From positions 682,001-746,000 of the forward strand of contig NZ_CP014306.1 in the NCBI RefSeq assembly GCF_001557535.2: a stretch of 64,000 bases of DNA, in the 5' to 3' direction. Each line of letters starts with the position of its first letter. Position 1 is the stretch's first letter. The notes beneath the pieces were generated by a model, which saw only the letters and a list, made by a program, of their open reading frames with translations, had not been told where the DNA came from and searched no databases. The stretch comes from Burkholderia sp. PAMC 26561 (GTDB taxonomy: Bacteria; Pseudomonadota; Gammaproteobacteria; Burkholderiales; Burkholderiaceae). Of the stretch, positions 18,157 to 27,816 are shown in pieces. A program made the translations under genes and the position numbers.

Positions 18157-19539
18157 ATGTTTGAAAAAATCCTCATTGCGAACCGTGGTGAAATCGCGCT
18201 GCGAATCCAGCGCGCGTGCCGCGAACTCGGCGTCAAGACGGTCATCGTCTATTCGGAAGCCGATAAAGAAGCAAAATACGTGAAGTTGGCCGACGAAGCC
18301 GTGTGTATTGGACCGGCTCCGTCCAACCTCAGCTACCTCAACATGCCGGCGCTGATCAGCGCGGCAGAAGTCACCGACGCTGAAGCGATCCACCCGGGCT
18401 ACGGTTTCTTGTCCGAAAACGCGGATTTCGCGGAACGTGTCGAGCAGTCGGGCTTCACGTTTATCGGACCGCGCCCCGAAACGATCCGCATGATGGGTGA
18501 CAAGGTCTCCGCCAAGCAGACGATGATCAAGACCGGCGTGCCCTGCGTCCCGGGTTCTGAAGGCGCGTTGCCCGACGATCCCAAGGAAATCGTGAAGATT
18601 GCGCGCGCAGTGGGTTATCCGGTGATCATCAAGGCGGCAGGCGGCGGCGGTGGTCGCGGCATGCGCGTGGTGCACACGGAAGCGGCGCTGGTGAACGCGG
18701 TGAACATGACCCGCGAAGAAGCCGGCCGCGCGTTTGGCAACCCGCAGGTCTACATGGAAAAATTCCTGGAGAACCCGCGGCACATCGAAATCCAGATCCT
18801 CGCCGATTCGTTCCGTAACGCAATCTGGCTGGGTGAACGCGATTGCTCCATGCAACGCCGTCACCAGAAGGTAATCGAAGAAGCGCCGGCGCCGGGCATT
18901 CCGCGCCGCCTGATCGACCGGATTGGCGATCGCTGCGCCGACGCCTGCAAGAAGATGGGTTATCTCGGTGCCGGCACGTTCGAATTCCTGTACGAGAACA
19001 ACGAGTTCTATTTCATCGAAATGAACACGCGCGTGCAGGTCGAGCATCCGGTGACGGAGCTGATCACGGGCGTGGATATCGTTCAGGAACAGATTCGTAT
19101 TGCCGCCGGCGAAAAGCTCGCGTTCCGCCAGAAGGACATCCAGTTCCGCGGCCACGCGATCGAATGCCGGATCAATGCGGAAGATCCGTTCAAGTTCACG
19201 CCGTCGCCGGGACGCCTCACGTCGTGGCACGCGCCGGGCGGTCCGGGGATTCGCGTCGATTCGCACGTGTACAACGGCTATTTCGTTCCGCCGAACTACG
19301 ATTCGATGATCGGCAAGCTGATCTCGTACGGCGCGACGCGCGAGCAGGCGATCAACCGCATGCGTATCGCGTTGTCGGAGATGGTGGTGGAAGGCATCTC
19401 GACCAACATCCCGCTGCATCGCGAGATGATGATCGACGCCAAGTTCGTCGAAGGCGGCACGAGCATTCACTACCTCGAAAACAAGCTCGCCGCGCGCAAG
19501 GCGGCAGCTGCCGTCGCCGCGGAAGACGCAGCACTATAA
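18157..19539 (+). CDS. accC: Acetyl-CoA carboxylase biotin carboxylase subunit
   Basis: ATP-grasp enzyme that carboxylates the biotin on BCCP, 460 aa. It begins [25 protein letters not shown], the invariant biotin-carboxylase N-terminus. [11 protein letters not shown] is the ATP-grasp glycine-rich loop, and [14 protein letters not shown] the catalytic region. The extra upstream codons (to 18031) lack conservation, so ATG 18157 is chosen. A short C-terminal extension ([18 protein letters not shown]) goes a little beyond the E. coli length. The gene is 15 bp before prmA and forms the core accBC-prmA cluster. Confidence 0.97.
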   Translation: MFEKILIANRGEIALRIQRACRELGVKTVIVYSEADKEAKYVKLADEAVCIGPAPSNLSYLNMPALISAAEVTDAEAIHPGYGFLSENADFAERVEQSGFTFIGPRPETIRMMGDKVSAKQTMIKTGVPCVPGSEGALPDDPKEIVKIARAVGYPVIIKAAGGGGGRGMRVVHTEAALVNAVNMTREEAGRAFGNPQVYMEKFLENPRHIEIQILADSFRNAIWLGERDCSMQRRHQKVIEEAPAPGIPRRLIDRIGDRCADACKKMGYLGAGTFEFLYENNEFYFIEMNTRVQVEHPVTELITGVDIVQEQIRIAAGEKLAFRQKDIQFRGHAIECRINAEDPFKFTPSPGRLTSWHAPGGPGIRVDSHVYNGYFVPPNYDSMIGKLISYGATREQAINRMRIALSEMVVEGISTNIPLHREMMIDAKFVEGGTSIHYLENKLAARKAAAAVAAEDAAL

Positions 19540-19554
19540 GTAAGGCAGCAAAAG

Positions 19555-20457
19555 ATGAGCTACCGGGAATTGATCGCCGAGCTGGACCGGGAACACGCGG
19601 AAGCGTTGTCGGATGCGCTGCTGGAACTGGGCGCGCTGTCGGTATCGGTGGAAGACGCCGACGCCGATACCCCCGACGAGCAACCCCTGTTCGGCGAGCC
19701 CGGCCTCACGCCGGATCAGAAAGCGTGGAACCGTTCGCGCGTGGTTGCGCTGCTTTCCAATGACGCCGATCCCGCCGTGCTGCTTGCGGCAGCGGCCAAT
19801 GAAATCGGCTTGAAGGACACGCCTTCGTTCACGTTGCGCGACGTTGAAGACCAGGACTGGGTACGCCTCACACAATCCCAGTTCGATCCGATTCCCATCG
19901 GCAAACGGATCTGGGTCGTGCCGTCATGGCACGACGCGCCCGAACCCGACGCGCTCGTGCTCGAACTCGATCCGGGCCTCGCATTCGGCACCGGCAGCCA
20001 TCCGACCACTCGGCTTTGCATGGAGTGGATCGAGCAGTCGGTGTTCGAAAACCAGTCCGTGCTCGACTACGGTTGCGGTTCCGGCATCCTCGCGATTCTT
20101 GCGAAGAAATGCGGTGCAAATCCGGTGGTGGGTATCGATATCGATCCGCAAGCCGTCGAATCCGCGCGCCAGAACAGCGAGCGCAATCACGCGGAAGTGA
20201 CCTACGGCCTGCCCGCCGACCTGCCCGAAGGACAGTTCGATATCGTCGTGGCGAACATCTTGTCGAACCCGCTGAAACTGATGGCGTCGATGCTTTCCAC
20301 CCGCGTGAAACCGGGCGGACGCATAGCGCTGTCGGGCATTCTCGCGCGTCAGGCCGACGAAGTTGCGGCCGTCTACGCGCGCTGGATCGACATCAGCGTA
20401 TGGCGCGAGCACGAAGGATGGGTATGTCTTGCCGGTACCCGCCGCGAAAGCCTTTAG
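19555..20457 (+). CDS. prmA: Ribosomal protein L11 methyltransferase
   Basis: SAM-dependent methyltransferase that trimethylates ribosomal protein L11, 300 aa. It has an N-terminal substrate-recognition domain ([18 protein letters not shown]) and a Rossmann catalytic domain with [34 protein letters not shown] (SAM motif I) and VANILSNPL (the N-[IL]-L motif IV). It is translated 15 bp after accC, consistent with one transcript, and is followed by the DUF3426 gene. Confidence 0.96.
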   Translation: MSYRELIAELDREHAEALSDALLELGALSVSVEDADADTPDEQPLFGEPGLTPDQKAWNRSRVVALLSNDADPAVLLAAAANEIGLKDTPSFTLRDVEDQDWVRLTQSQFDPIPIGKRIWVVPSWHDAPEPDALVLELDPGLAFGTGSHPTTRLCMEWIEQSVFENQSVLDYGCGSGILAILAKKCGANPVVGIDIDPQAVESARQNSERNHAEVTYGLPADLPEGQFDIVVANILSNPLKLMASMLSTRVKPGGRIALSGILARQADEVAAVYARWIDISVWREHEGWVCLAGTRRESL

Positions 20458-20502
20458 AATAGCGCCATCGTCCTTCTACTGGCCTCTGGCCTTCGGCTAA
20501 CT

Positions 20503-21801
20503 ATGGCGCTGGCTACCCGCTGTCCCCACTGCGATACGGTTTTCCGCCTTGACCCGCATCTGCTCGCGCCGCACGACGGCCGCGTGCGCTGCGGTCATTG
20601 CCAGGAAATTTTCGATGCCGCGCATTATCAATTCGACCGCGATGCCATTGCGATGACCGCGCAGGCGGCGGCCGCGGCTACGCCCGTTCCGAACTACGGG
20701 GTCGATCCGGCAAGTCCGTGGGCGGAAAAGTCGAGCGCGGAAGTCGCCGGCGGCAAGGACGAGGCGCTCGGCATTTCGCTGCACCCGTTCATCCCGGATA
20801 CCGCGCTCGGGCCTCAAGCTGAGGAAGATTTGGCGGCAAACCCCGCGCACGCCGTGCCGGAGGAAGAACCGTTCGCCGGATTGGCTGCGGCGCAAGCCGA
20901 AGCGTTGTCACGTACGCGCGACGCGAGCGATTTCCCGGGTGATGGCCGCACAGAATCGCCGTGGCATGAAGTCAATCGTCCGCAGACGCGAGCCGAACCA
21001 AACACCCCCAGCCGTAACGACCCGTTCATTGACCGAGTGGAGCCCGAGCCGACAAGGCGCGTCGATCCTTTTATCGGCCGGACGGAAAATGAAGCATTGC
21101 ACGAGTCGCGTACCGAGCCGTTTGTCGGACGGACAGCGCCCCGTGACGAACCGGAGAAGCCCGCGCCGCGACGCGCCGAAACTCCGCATCCGTGGGCCGA
21201 AGAACCCGACGACGATCCCCACGCCGACGACGAACCGCGCTTCGGCCGTCCGGCATCGGCCGTCCCTCCTCCTGCCGAGCCCTTCCCCGTCACCCGTGAA
21301 ACGCGGCCGGCTACGCGCTCGGGAATGGCCTGGAAGATCATCGGCTCACTGATTGCGCTCGTGCTGCTTGTCGCGCTCGTCGCACAAGTCGCGTGGTGGC
21401 AGCGTGAAACCGTCATGGTCTACTGGCCGGCATCGCAACCGCTGTTCGCGCAGGCGTGCGAGCAGATTGGCTGCACGGTTGCGCCGCCGCGCGATATCGA
21501 TGGATTGCAGATCGAGAATTCCGGCCTGCGTCAGGTGGATGGATCGCACAAGCTCGAACTGAAACTGTCGCTGCGCAATCGCTTCGACCTCGCCATTGCG
21601 TATCCGGCGCTGGAACTCACGCTGCTCGACGACAAGAACAACGTCGCGATCCGCCGTGTGCTCTGGCCGCAGGATTACGCGCGGCCGGGAACGCAGATCG
21701 GCGCGGGCCTCGGCGCTCGCAGCACGCAACCGGTTATCGTCCGGCTCGATACCGGCGACGCCGTTGCGGCGAATTATCGCGTGCAGATTTTCTACCCCTG
21801 A
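20503..21801 (+). CDS. MJ0042 zinc-ribbon / DUF3426 membrane protein
   Basis: 432-aa single-pass membrane protein of unknown function. The N-terminal zinc ribbon has two CxxC pairs (Cys7/Cys10 and Cys30/Cys33). A long acidic, proline-rich linker follows, containing three degenerate copies of [DE]PF[IV]xR (residues 173-210), then a transmembrane helix (about 279-297). The C-terminal domain, of the DUF3426 type, should lie in the periplasm. The gene conventionally follows prmA in Burkholderiaceae. The linker repeat is described separately. Confidence 0.85.
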   Translation: MALATRCPHCDTVFRLDPHLLAPHDGRVRCGHCQEIFDAAHYQFDRDAIAMTAQAAAAATPVPNYGVDPASPWAEKSSAEVAGGKDEALGISLHPFIPDTALGPQAEEDLAANPAHAVPEEEPFAGLAAAQAEALSRTRDASDFPGDGRTESPWHEVNRPQTRAEPNTPSRNDPFIDRVEPEPTRRVDPFIGRTENEALHESRTEPFVGRTAPRDEPEKPAPRRAETPHPWAEEPDDDPHADDEPRFGRPASAVPPPAEPFPVTRETRPATRSGMAWKIIGSLIALVLLVALVAQVAWWQRETVMVYWPASQPLFAQACEQIGCTVAPPRDIDGLQIENSGLRQVDGSHKLELKLSLRNRFDLAIAYPALELTLLDDKNNVAIRRVLWPQDYARPGTQIGAGLGARSTQPVIVRLDTGDAVAANYRVQIFYP

Positions 21802-21905
21802 CGCGCTTCACTCTTAGTTAGTCGTTGTCTCCGTGCGCGCCGCCCGTCCCTTCTGGCCGGACGACGCGCTCAATCCCTGACCATCAGACCCATTCTGGAG
21901 TAGAC

Positions 21906-22406
21906 ATGAGCCAAGTTACCCTCGGCGGCAACCCGATCGAAGTCGCCGGCACCTTCCCGTCTGCCGGCGCAAAAGCAGCCGATTTCACGCTGGTCGGCAA
22001 GGACCTCGGCAACCTGACGCTCGCGAGCTTCGGCGGCAAGCGCAAGGTGCTGAACATCGTACCGAGCCTGGATACGCCCACGTGCGCCACGTCCACGCGC
22101 AAGTTCAACGAAGCCGCAGCCGGCCTCGACAACACGGTCGTCGTGGTGGTTTCCGGCGACCTGCCGTTTGCAGCGTCGCGTTTTTGCACGACGGAAGGCA
22201 TCGCGAACGTGGTGACGGCTTCGACATTTCGCAGCCATGATTTCGCCAAGGCGTATGGCGTCGATGTCACGAGCGGTCCGCTCACGGGCCTGACGGCGCG
22301 CGCGGTCGTGGTTATCGATGAAAACGACAAGGTGCTGTACTCGGAACTCGTGCCGGAAATCAAGAACGAGCCGAACTACGACGCAGCGCTGGCCGCGTTG
22401 AAGTAA
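21906..22406 (+). CDS. tpx: Thiol peroxidase (atypical 2-Cys peroxiredoxin)
   Basis: Peroxiredoxin that reduces hydroperoxides with thioredoxin as electron donor, 166 aa. It has peroxidatic Cys60 in the [15 protein letters not shown] segment and resolving Cys94 in SRFCTTEG, the spacing of Tpx enzymes. ATG 21906 is preceded by TGGAGTAGAC. A perfect 9-bp hairpin lies about 20 bp downstream. The protein is likely periplasmic or cytoplasmic depending on species; no signal peptide is visible here. Confidence 0.96.
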   Translation: MSQVTLGGNPIEVAGTFPSAGAKAADFTLVGKDLGNLTLASFGGKRKVLNIVPSLDTPTCATSTRKFNEAAAGLDNTVVVVVSGDLPFAASRFCTTEGIANVVTASTFRSHDFAKAYGVDVTSGPLTGLTARAVVVIDENDKVLYSELVPEIKNEPNYDAALAALK

Positions 22407-22425
22407 GCAGAAGAATTTGCGGGAC

Positions 22426-22457
22426 GCCGGCGAGGAATGAAAACGTTGCTCGCCGGC
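22426..22457 (+). terminator. Hairpin after tpx, possible terminator
   Basis: GCCGGCGAG (22426-22434) pairs perfectly with CTCGCCGGC (22449-22457) across a 14-base loop, 19 bp past the tpx stop. No U run follows, so if it ends transcription it may need Rho or act as an RNA 3'-end stabiliser. Confidence 0.45.
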
Positions 22458-22623
22458 AATGCATGACATCAGAAGTCAGCGGCATGTGCATTCGTGGCGT
22501 TGAATAACGAGAAACGCGCAACGAGCAACGCAACGAATGCGCAGCGCCATCATCCGGGCATGCACAGTGCTCAGGAACCTTCACCTGCGCGCACCTTTAC
22601 CATCATTTTCAGGAATTTCGCCA

Positions 22624-23559
22624 GTGTCTACGCTCATCTGCGGCTCGCTCGCCTACGACAACATCATGACGTTCCAGGGCCGTTTCGGCGACCACATCCT
22701 GCCGGACCAGGTGCATCAGTTGAACATCAGCTTCCTGGTCCCCACGATGCGGCGCAACTTCGGCGGCTGCGCGGGCAACATTGCCTATGCACTGCAGTTG
22801 CTCGGCGGCGATGCAAAGATCATGGCGACGCTCGGTGAAGCCGATGCCCAGCTCTACCTCGATCGCTTCGATGCACTGGGTTTGTCGCGCGAATACGTGC
22901 GTGTCCTGCCCGACCAGCACTCAGCGCAGTGCTTCATCACGACCGATCTGGCGAACAACCAGATCACCGCATTCCACCCCGGCGCCATGATGGATTCGCA
23001 CCTGAATCATGCCGGAGAAACGAAGGGCATCACGCTTGGGATCGTCGCACCGGATGGCGCCGACGGCATGCGCCAGCACGTTGAAGAACTCGCGGCGGCG
23101 GGCATCCCGTTCGTCTTCGATCCGGGCCAGGGCCTGCCGATTCTCGAAGGTGTGGAGCTTTGTCGCATGATTGAACTTGCCACATACGTGGCGGTCAACG
23201 ACTACGAGGCGAAATTGTTGAGCAACAAGACCGGCTGGTCTATCGACGAAATTCTGATCCGCGTCGACGCATTGATCATCACGCGCGGCGAGCACGGCGC
23301 GCAGATCCTGCACGCTGACGGTATCGAAGAAATCCCGGTTGTGAAGGCGCAGCAGATCATCGACCCAACCGGTTGCGGCGATGCATTCCGCGGCGGCTTG
23401 CTTTATGGCATCGAGAACAAGCTGGGCTGGGCGAAAACCGGTCGTCTCGCAAGCCTGATGGGATCGCTGAAGATCGAACATCAGGGACCACAGACCTACG
23501 CGCCCACGCGCGCTGAGATCGCCGAGCGTTTCGAGTCGGCGTTCGGCATGGCGCTTTGA
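22624..23559 (+). CDS. PfkB-family kinase, adenosine-kinase type
   Basis: Ribokinase-fold kinase, 311 aa. It begins VSTLICGSLAYDNIMTFQGRF and has GGCAGNIAYAL and the C-terminal PfkB signature DPTGCGDAFRGGLLYG, with the catalytic Asp in GCGDAF. The overall pattern matches the bacterial adenosine/other nucleoside kinase group of PfkB, often annotated as carbohydrate kinase. The GTG start at 22624 has CAGGAA 8 bp upstream; upstream in-frame codons extend to 22537 but are not conserved. Physiological substrate (adenosine or a sugar) remains uncertain. Confidence 0.88.
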   Translation: MSTLICGSLAYDNIMTFQGRFGDHILPDQVHQLNISFLVPTMRRNFGGCAGNIAYALQLLGGDAKIMATLGEADAQLYLDRFDALGLSREYVRVLPDQHSAQCFITTDLANNQITAFHPGAMMDSHLNHAGETKGITLGIVAPDGADGMRQHVEELAAAGIPFVFDPGQGLPILEGVELCRMIELATYVAVNDYEAKLLSNKTGWSIDEILIRVDALIITRGEHGAQILHADGIEEIPVVKAQQIIDPTGCGDAFRGGLLYGIENKLGWAKTGRLASLMGSLKIEHQGPQTYAPTRAEIAERFESAFGMAL

Positions 23560-23635
23560 GCGTGAAGCAATGAAACACGACGTGGCCGGCTGCTATTCAA
23601 AAACGGCGGCCGGCAGTAATTAGCAGGGGTGAAGA

Positions 23636-24112
23636 ATGAACACGACAAACCGAGTAGTGCTGGCAGCAGCGCTGGTTAGCAGCGTCTTCGTGACGGGATG
23701 CGCCTACAACAGCAGCTCGCCGGACGTGTACACGGCATCGCAGGCGCAACGCGAAGAGACGGTCCGCATGGGCACCGTCGACAGCGTGCGCGGCGTGAAG
23801 ATCAGCTCGAACAACGGCCAGCCGAGTGGCCTTGGTGCTATCGGCGGCGGTGCGTTGGGTGCAGTGGCCGGCAGCGCGCTGGGCGGCGGACGTGGCTCGA
23901 TCCTGACGGGTATCGTTGGTGGTATCGCAGGCGCAGTCGCGGGTAACGCTGTTGAAAACGGTGTCGCCACGCAAAACGGACTAGAGATCACCGTGCGACT
24001 TGATAACGGCGACATGCGCGCCATCACGCAAACCGCAACCGGCGAAGTGTTCCAGGCCGGCGAACGTGTCCGCCTGTTGTCGAGCGGCGGTGTGACGCGC
24101 GTCACCCACTGA
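23636..24112 (+). CDS. Glycine-zipper outer-membrane lipoprotein (SlyB/Pcp-like)
   Basis: 158-aa lipoprotein. The signal peptide ends in the lipobox VTGC (Cys22), so it is lipidated. The middle holds a glycine-zipper double helix (residues about 62-105, Gly/Ala every fourth position: [20 protein letters not shown] and [15 protein letters not shown]), the Rick_17kDa/2TM glycine-zipper family. This family sits in the outer membrane and stabilises the envelope. It is the last plus-strand gene before a convergent terminator pair. Confidence 0.9.
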   Translation: MNTTNRVVLAAALVSSVFVTGCAYNSSSPDVYTASQAQREETVRMGTVDSVRGVKISSNNGQPSGLGAIGGGALGAVAGSALGGGRGSILTGIVGGIAGAVAGNAVENGVATQNGLEITVRLDNGDMRAITQTATGEVFQAGERVRLLSSGGVTRVTH

Positions 24113-24163
24113 AGTTGATGACGCGTCGGCGCGATCGAACAGGTTGTGCCGGCGCTGGAGAAA

Positions 24164-24196
24164 GCGCATGGTCCTTCGGGCGCATGCGTTTTTTTT
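24164..24196 (+). terminator. Intrinsic terminator of the lipoprotein gene
   Basis: CGCATG / CATGCG stem with a 12-base loop containing CCTTCGGG, followed by eight T residues, 52 bp past the stop codon. It faces the terminator of the convergent histone-like gene. Confidence 0.75.
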
Positions 24197-24203
24197 CGCC
24201 CAT

Positions 24204-24240
24204 AAAAAAACCCGCCGCCGATATAAACCGGACAGCGGGT
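24204..24240 (-). terminator. Intrinsic terminator of the histone H1-like gene
   Basis: On the minus strand ACCCGC ... GCGGGT closes a larger loop with an inner CCG/CGG pairing and runs into seven T residues. It ends transcription from the histone H1-like gene, 71 bp after its stop. Confidence 0.75.
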
Positions 24241-24310
24241 CGGGACCGCGCAGCACCACGCGGCCGCGACACACAGAGCGTGTGCCGAATTACTGCATTA
24301 CCACCTGCGC

Positions 24311-25027
24311 TTACGGACGGCTGCCCGTCGGGAACGGCCATGCAGCAGCCGGGTTCAACGCCGTCTTGACCGTTGCAGCCGGAGCCGGCGCTGCGGGGGT
24401 CGTTGCCGTCGTTGCCGGTGCTACAGCAGTCGTCTTCTTTGCAGCGGCAGCCTTCTTGGCCGGAGCCTTCTTTGCAACCGGAGCAGGCGCTGCAGCGGGG
24501 GCTGCGGCAGGAGCGGGAGCTGCAGCTTCCTTCGCAGCAGGGGCGGCCTTCTTCGCAGCAGGGGTAGCCTTCTTGGCGGGCGCAGCCTTCTTGGCGGCCG
24601 CCTTTTTGGCAGGTGCCTTCTTAGCAGGCGCCTTTTTGGCAGCAGCCTTTTTAGCAGGCGCCTTTTTGGCAGCGGCCTTCTTCGCAGGAGCCTTTTTAGC
24701 AGGCGCCTTTTTGGCAGCAGCCTTCTTCGCAGGCGCCTTCTTGGCAGCGGCCTTCTTCGCCGGCGCCTTCTTCGCTGCAACCTTCTTCACTGCAACTTTC
24801 TTGGCTGCAACTTTCTTCGCCGGTGCCTTCTTGGCAGCTACCTTCTTCGCTGCAACCTTCTTCGCCGCGACCTTCTTCACTGCGACTTTCTTGGCTGCAA
24901 CTTTCTTGGCGGCTACTTTCTTGGCTGCCGGCGCCTTCTTCGCTACCGTTGCCTTCTTGGCAGCCGTCTTCTTAACAGCCGGTTTTGCTGCAGCCTTCTT
25001 TGCGACGGATTTCTTGGCTAATGCCAT
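24311..25027 (-). CDS. Histone H1-like, Ala/Lys-rich DNA-binding protein
   Basis: 238-aa basic protein made almost wholly of [14 protein letters not shown] repeats, resembling the C-terminal tail of eukaryotic histone H1 (as in AlgP and Bordetella BpH1). It should bind DNA non-specifically as a nucleoid protein. There is no globular domain. The last ~15 residues ([16 protein letters not shown]) break the repeat and look conserved. AAGGAG is followed by ATGATG: the second ATG (25027) has the better spacing and the first (25030) is possible. The opposite strand shows a long GAFL-rich open frame that is a shadow of the repeat. Confidence 0.9.
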   Translation of the reverse strand: MALAKKSVAKKAAAKPAVKKTAAKKATVAKKAPAAKKVAAKKVAAKKVAVKKVAAKKVAAKKVAAKKAPAKKVAAKKVAVKKVAAKKAPAKKAAAKKAPAKKAAAKKAPAKKAPAKKAAAKKAPAKKAAAKKAPAKKAPAKKAAAKKAAPAKKATPAAKKAAPAAKEAAAPAPAAAPAAAPAPVAKKAPAKKAAAAKKTTAVAPATTATTPAAPAPAATVKTALNPAAAWPFPTGSRP

Positions 25028-25549
25028 CATTTTCTCCTTCAGGTTTCAAGATGAGAGTCAGTTCAAACAACACCCTTCGTCAAAACCCGCTTCCCGCGTG
25101 GGCTTCTCAGGACGCACGCTGCGAAGCGGATTATTCATCGGCGTACGCTGATGGAGCCTGCTTACGCTAATGAATACGGCAAGGCGCGCGGTGCCAGAAG
25201 GCACCACGCGCCGAATTAAGTCAGCACCTTGAGACGGTGCCGGCAATCGCTTGATCGTGCCGTCGGCACTGCCGACGGCATATTTCGGGGGGAAGTTTGC
25301 CCGTCCCACTGAAGGGTCCGCAAAACGCCTGTCATCTATATGGGCTGTCGAGCCACAAGGCGCACTTTGCATCAGGCGACCGTTCTCCTAAACCTGTTGG
25401 ACCGGCGCGCGCACAATCGCGTTTCGCACGCGAGAACACCGGTTTGCTATTTACCCGTCTACTCGGCGCCGTAATCGGCGCCTGGTCTGCATCTCATTCT
25501 TCGCGGCAATGCGTCCATTGCCGCGGCTGACGTCGATTCGCTTTGCCGT
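25028..25549. other. Intergenic region between nrdB and the histone-like gene; two hairpins
   Basis: 522 bp without a gene. A hairpin at 25502-25525 (CGCGGCAATG-CGTC-CATTGCCGCG, perfect 10-bp stem) lies 25 bp past the nrdB stop and probably marks the nrdB transcript end. A second one at 25183-25212 (GGCGCGCGGTGCC paired to GGCACCACGCGCC, one mismatch, AGAA loop) stands alone 155 bp before the histone-like gene, perhaps in its leader. The promoter of the histone-like gene must be here; no clear -35/-10 pair was picked. Confidence 0.5.
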
Positions 25550-26821
25550 TTATTCCCAGGTCAACGCGCCGCCAGTTTGATACTCGATTACTCGCGTCTC
25601 GAAGAAGTTGCGTTCCTTCTTCAAGTCGATCATCTCGCTCATCCACGGGAACGGGTTTTCCTCGTTCGGGAACAGCGTGTCGAGGCCGATCTGCTGGCAT
25701 CGACGGTTACAGATGAAGCGCAAGTAGCTCTTGAACATGGATGCATTCAGACCGAGCACGCCGCGCGGCATCGTGTCTTCTGCATACCGGTACTCGAGTT
25801 CAACAGCCTGCTGGAAAATCTCGCGGATCTCCGCGCGGAATTCCGGCGTCCACAATTGCGGCTCTTCAAGCTTGATCTGGTTGATCAGGTCGATACCGAA
25901 ATTGCAGTGCATCGACTCGTCGCGCAAGATGTATTGATACTGCTCTGCCGCGCCTGTCATCTTGTTCTGGCGACCCAGCGCCAGGATCTGTGTAAAGCCG
26001 ACGTAGAAGAACAGCCCTTCCATCACGCAAGCAAACACGATCAACGACTTCAGCAATTTCTGGTCCGCTTCGAGCGTACCCGTGGTGAATGCCGGATCAG
26101 TCAGCGTGTTGATGAACGGAATCAGGAACTCGTCCTTCGCACGAATCGAGTCGACTTCGTGATACGCGTTGAAGATCTCGCTCTCGTCCAGACCCAGCGA
26201 TTCGACGATGTACTGATACGCGTGCGTGTGGATTGCTTCCTCGAACGCCTGGCGCAGCAGGAACTGGCGGCACTCGGGCGCGGTGATGTGGCGATACGTG
26301 CCGAGCACGATATTGTTCGCCGCCAGCGAATCCGCCGTCACGAAGAAACCGAGGTTGCGCTTCACGATGCGGCGCTCGTCGTCGGAGAGACCATTCGGAT
26401 CTTTCCACAACGCGATGTCGCGCGACATGTTCACTTCCTGCGGCATCCAGTGGTTTGCACAACCCGCCAGATACTTTTCCCACGCCCACTTGTACTTGAA
26501 CGGCACCAACTGGTTCACGTCGGTCTTGCCGTTGATGATGCGCTTGTCCGCTACATTCACCCGCTTCGCACTTGCAGCCGCGATGTCGCTGGCGCTCGGT
26601 GCAGCGGGAGCAACGAAGTCGCTCGCAAAAATGTTCGCGCCTACTGGCGTTTGATGGGCAGTTTGAAGAACGCCATGACCTGCAGCATGCGCAGCGCTCG
26701 GAGCGGCTGCACGTGATGCCTGACTGACGTCGGCAACCTGGCCTGCCGGGTTACGCAACGTGTTGTGTTGCGAACCGTTCGAGGGAGTTACGGCAGTGGT
26801 CTCGTCATCCCAGTTGAGCAT
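25550..26821 (-). CDS. nrdB: Ribonucleoside-diphosphate reductase, class Ia beta subunit
   Basis: R2 subunit that houses the diiron-tyrosyl radical used by NrdA to make deoxyribonucleotides, 423 aa. The motif EAIHTHAY (residues 195-202) contains Fe-ligand Glu195/His198 and the radical Tyr202 in the same spacing as E. coli Glu115/His118/Tyr122. Another ligand segment is ESMHCNFG. The first ~95 residues are an extra Ala/Ser/Pro-rich, probably disordered extension absent from E. coli R2. TGGTGAGAATTT precedes the ATG. It is not adjacent to nrdA and has its own upstream NrdR-like sites. Confidence 0.96.
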   Translation of the reverse strand: MLNWDDETTAVTPSNGSQHNTLRNPAGQVADVSQASRAAAPSAAHAAGHGVLQTAHQTPVGANIFASDFVAPAAPSASDIAAASAKRVNVADKRIINGKTDVNQLVPFKYKWAWEKYLAGCANHWMPQEVNMSRDIALWKDPNGLSDDERRIVKRNLGFFVTADSLAANNIVLGTYRHITAPECRQFLLRQAFEEAIHTHAYQYIVESLGLDESEIFNAYHEVDSIRAKDEFLIPFINTLTDPAFTTGTLEADQKLLKSLIVFACVMEGLFFYVGFTQILALGRQNKMTGAAEQYQYILRDESMHCNFGIDLINQIKLEEPQLWTPEFRAEIREIFQQAVELEYRYAEDTMPRGVLGLNASMFKSYLRFICNRRCQQIGLDTLFPNEENPFPWMSEMIDLKKERNFFETRVIEYQTGGALTWE

Positions 26822-27389
26822 AAATTCTCACCATCAATTTAGATCGGTTTGTACCATCTTTCCATGAGCGATAAAAGAGCTTGCTCATAAAAATCCTGTT
26901 TTCGTGTTGACGCTGCTACTTGCATACAACACTTTGCGTTCATCTCACTGCTTGAAGCTTCAAGCGAGATGCTGCTGAGCGTGTTCGAAGCAGTGCGCTT
27001 TCATGCACTTCACAGCGTTGTGATGCGTTGCTGCGAATCGTCTTGCATGTGTCGTTTGAAGCGTGACGTCCAGTGACTTTCGTTGCATTCGAACTTCAAT
27101 TGCCTTCGATGAAAATCCTGGCTCGCCTGCATGTTGATGCGTGTGGATCTGTTGCGGGTTCGTACGATGCGCAACGCGTTCATTCAGTTAAGTCGATCTT
27201 CGCGATGCACACAAGCAAAGCTTTGAAACTCACCTCGGACGACACGCTTGCGCGACACGTTCTTGATCGATCGAGCGCTGCTTCAGCGCCTTCGATTCCC
27301 GCCTGTCCCGCAGTGGAAACAAGGCGCTTTCGCGTCGTGTTTCCATGGTGAAAGTGTAGCACTCGCCGCCTTCATCGCAAAGGTTAAAA
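26822..27389 (-). other. Long 5' leader candidate of nrdB
   Basis: 568 bp between the NrdR-like boxes and the nrdB start with no supported gene. On the minus strand it contains the imperfect stem TGGAAACA ... TGTTTCCA around 27313-27344 and many GCA-rich segments. A 60-codon frame (27180-27362) has no ribosome-binding site worth noting and low-complexity composition. The region may be a long untranslated leader. Confidence 0.4.
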
Positions 27390-27436
27390 ACACAAAATCT
27401 TGGGTCTTCGAGTCAGTTACAAACTACCTATAGTAC
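27390..27436 (-). promoter_or_regulatory. Paired NrdR-box-like sites and promoter of nrdB
   Basis: Two 16-bp sites read on the minus strand as GTACTATAGGTAGTTT (27421-27436) and ACCCAAGATTTTGTGT (27390-27405). They are separated start-to-start by 31 bp, three helical turns, as NrdR requires, and resemble the consensus ACACTATATATAGTGT. The upstream one overlaps a plausible -10 (TATAGG, 17 bp after TTGCAC). The nrdA promoter has the same pair with the same spacing. NrdR is not in the window; binding is inferred. Confidence 0.6.
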
Positions 27437-27507
27437 AAGTCTGCGCATCGTGCAAGCGGCAATCCGGGCCGGAAAATCAAGCCTCGAAGCCTTGCTCAGC
27501 ACTGCGC

Positions 27508-27726
27508 TCACGCACGTTTGTCTCGCAGCGGCACGAGCAGTTCACGCAGATTGTTGTGATCGATTTCGTGCATCAGGGCGAGCAGCCGGCCGAGCTGTCC
27601 TGCAGGAAAACCCTCACGCGCAAACCACGCGAGATAGTGACCGGGCAGGTCCGCAAGCAAGCGGTCCTTGTACTTTCCGTAAGGCATTTTTTGCGTGACG
27701 AGACGCTGCAGATCTTCGGGGTCCAT
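27508..27726 (-). CDS. DUF3820 / QSregVF-type small protein
   Basis: 72-aa cytoplasmic protein matching the DUF3820 family (putative quorum-sensing-regulated virulence factor, a label that rests on little data). Conserved MPYGKYKDRLLADLPGHYLAWFAREGFPAGQLG is the family core. The ATG at 27726 has AGGAG 7 bp upstream. The stop lies 72 bp before the nrdB NrdR boxes. The same-strand position hints at a separate unit, not a nrdB leader cistron. Function unknown. Confidence 0.85.
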   Translation of the reverse strand: MDPEDLQRLVTQKMPYGKYKDRLLADLPGHYLAWFAREGFPAGQLGRLLALMHEIDHNNLRELLVPLRDKRA

Positions 27727-27816
27727 CGTCGTGCTCCTTGTGTTTCGAATGTCGCTGCCATGATATCGATGCCATAATCGCAACTCCCGCCGCGAAGAGA
27801 TCCCCTTCCGTTCTCC

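Noticed and set aside
17515..19470. 651-aa minus-strand frame opposite accB/accC
   Set aside because: Shadow of the high-GC coding strand; accB and accC match their families strongly on the plus strand.
24144..25151. 335-aa plus-strand frame of GAFLA-type repeats
   Set aside because: It is the complementary reading of the AAKK repeats in the histone H1-like gene; no ribosome-binding site and composition explained by the repeat.
27180..27362. 60-codon minus-strand frame in the nrdB leader
   Set aside because: No ribosome-binding site, no family similarity, and composition like the surrounding leader.
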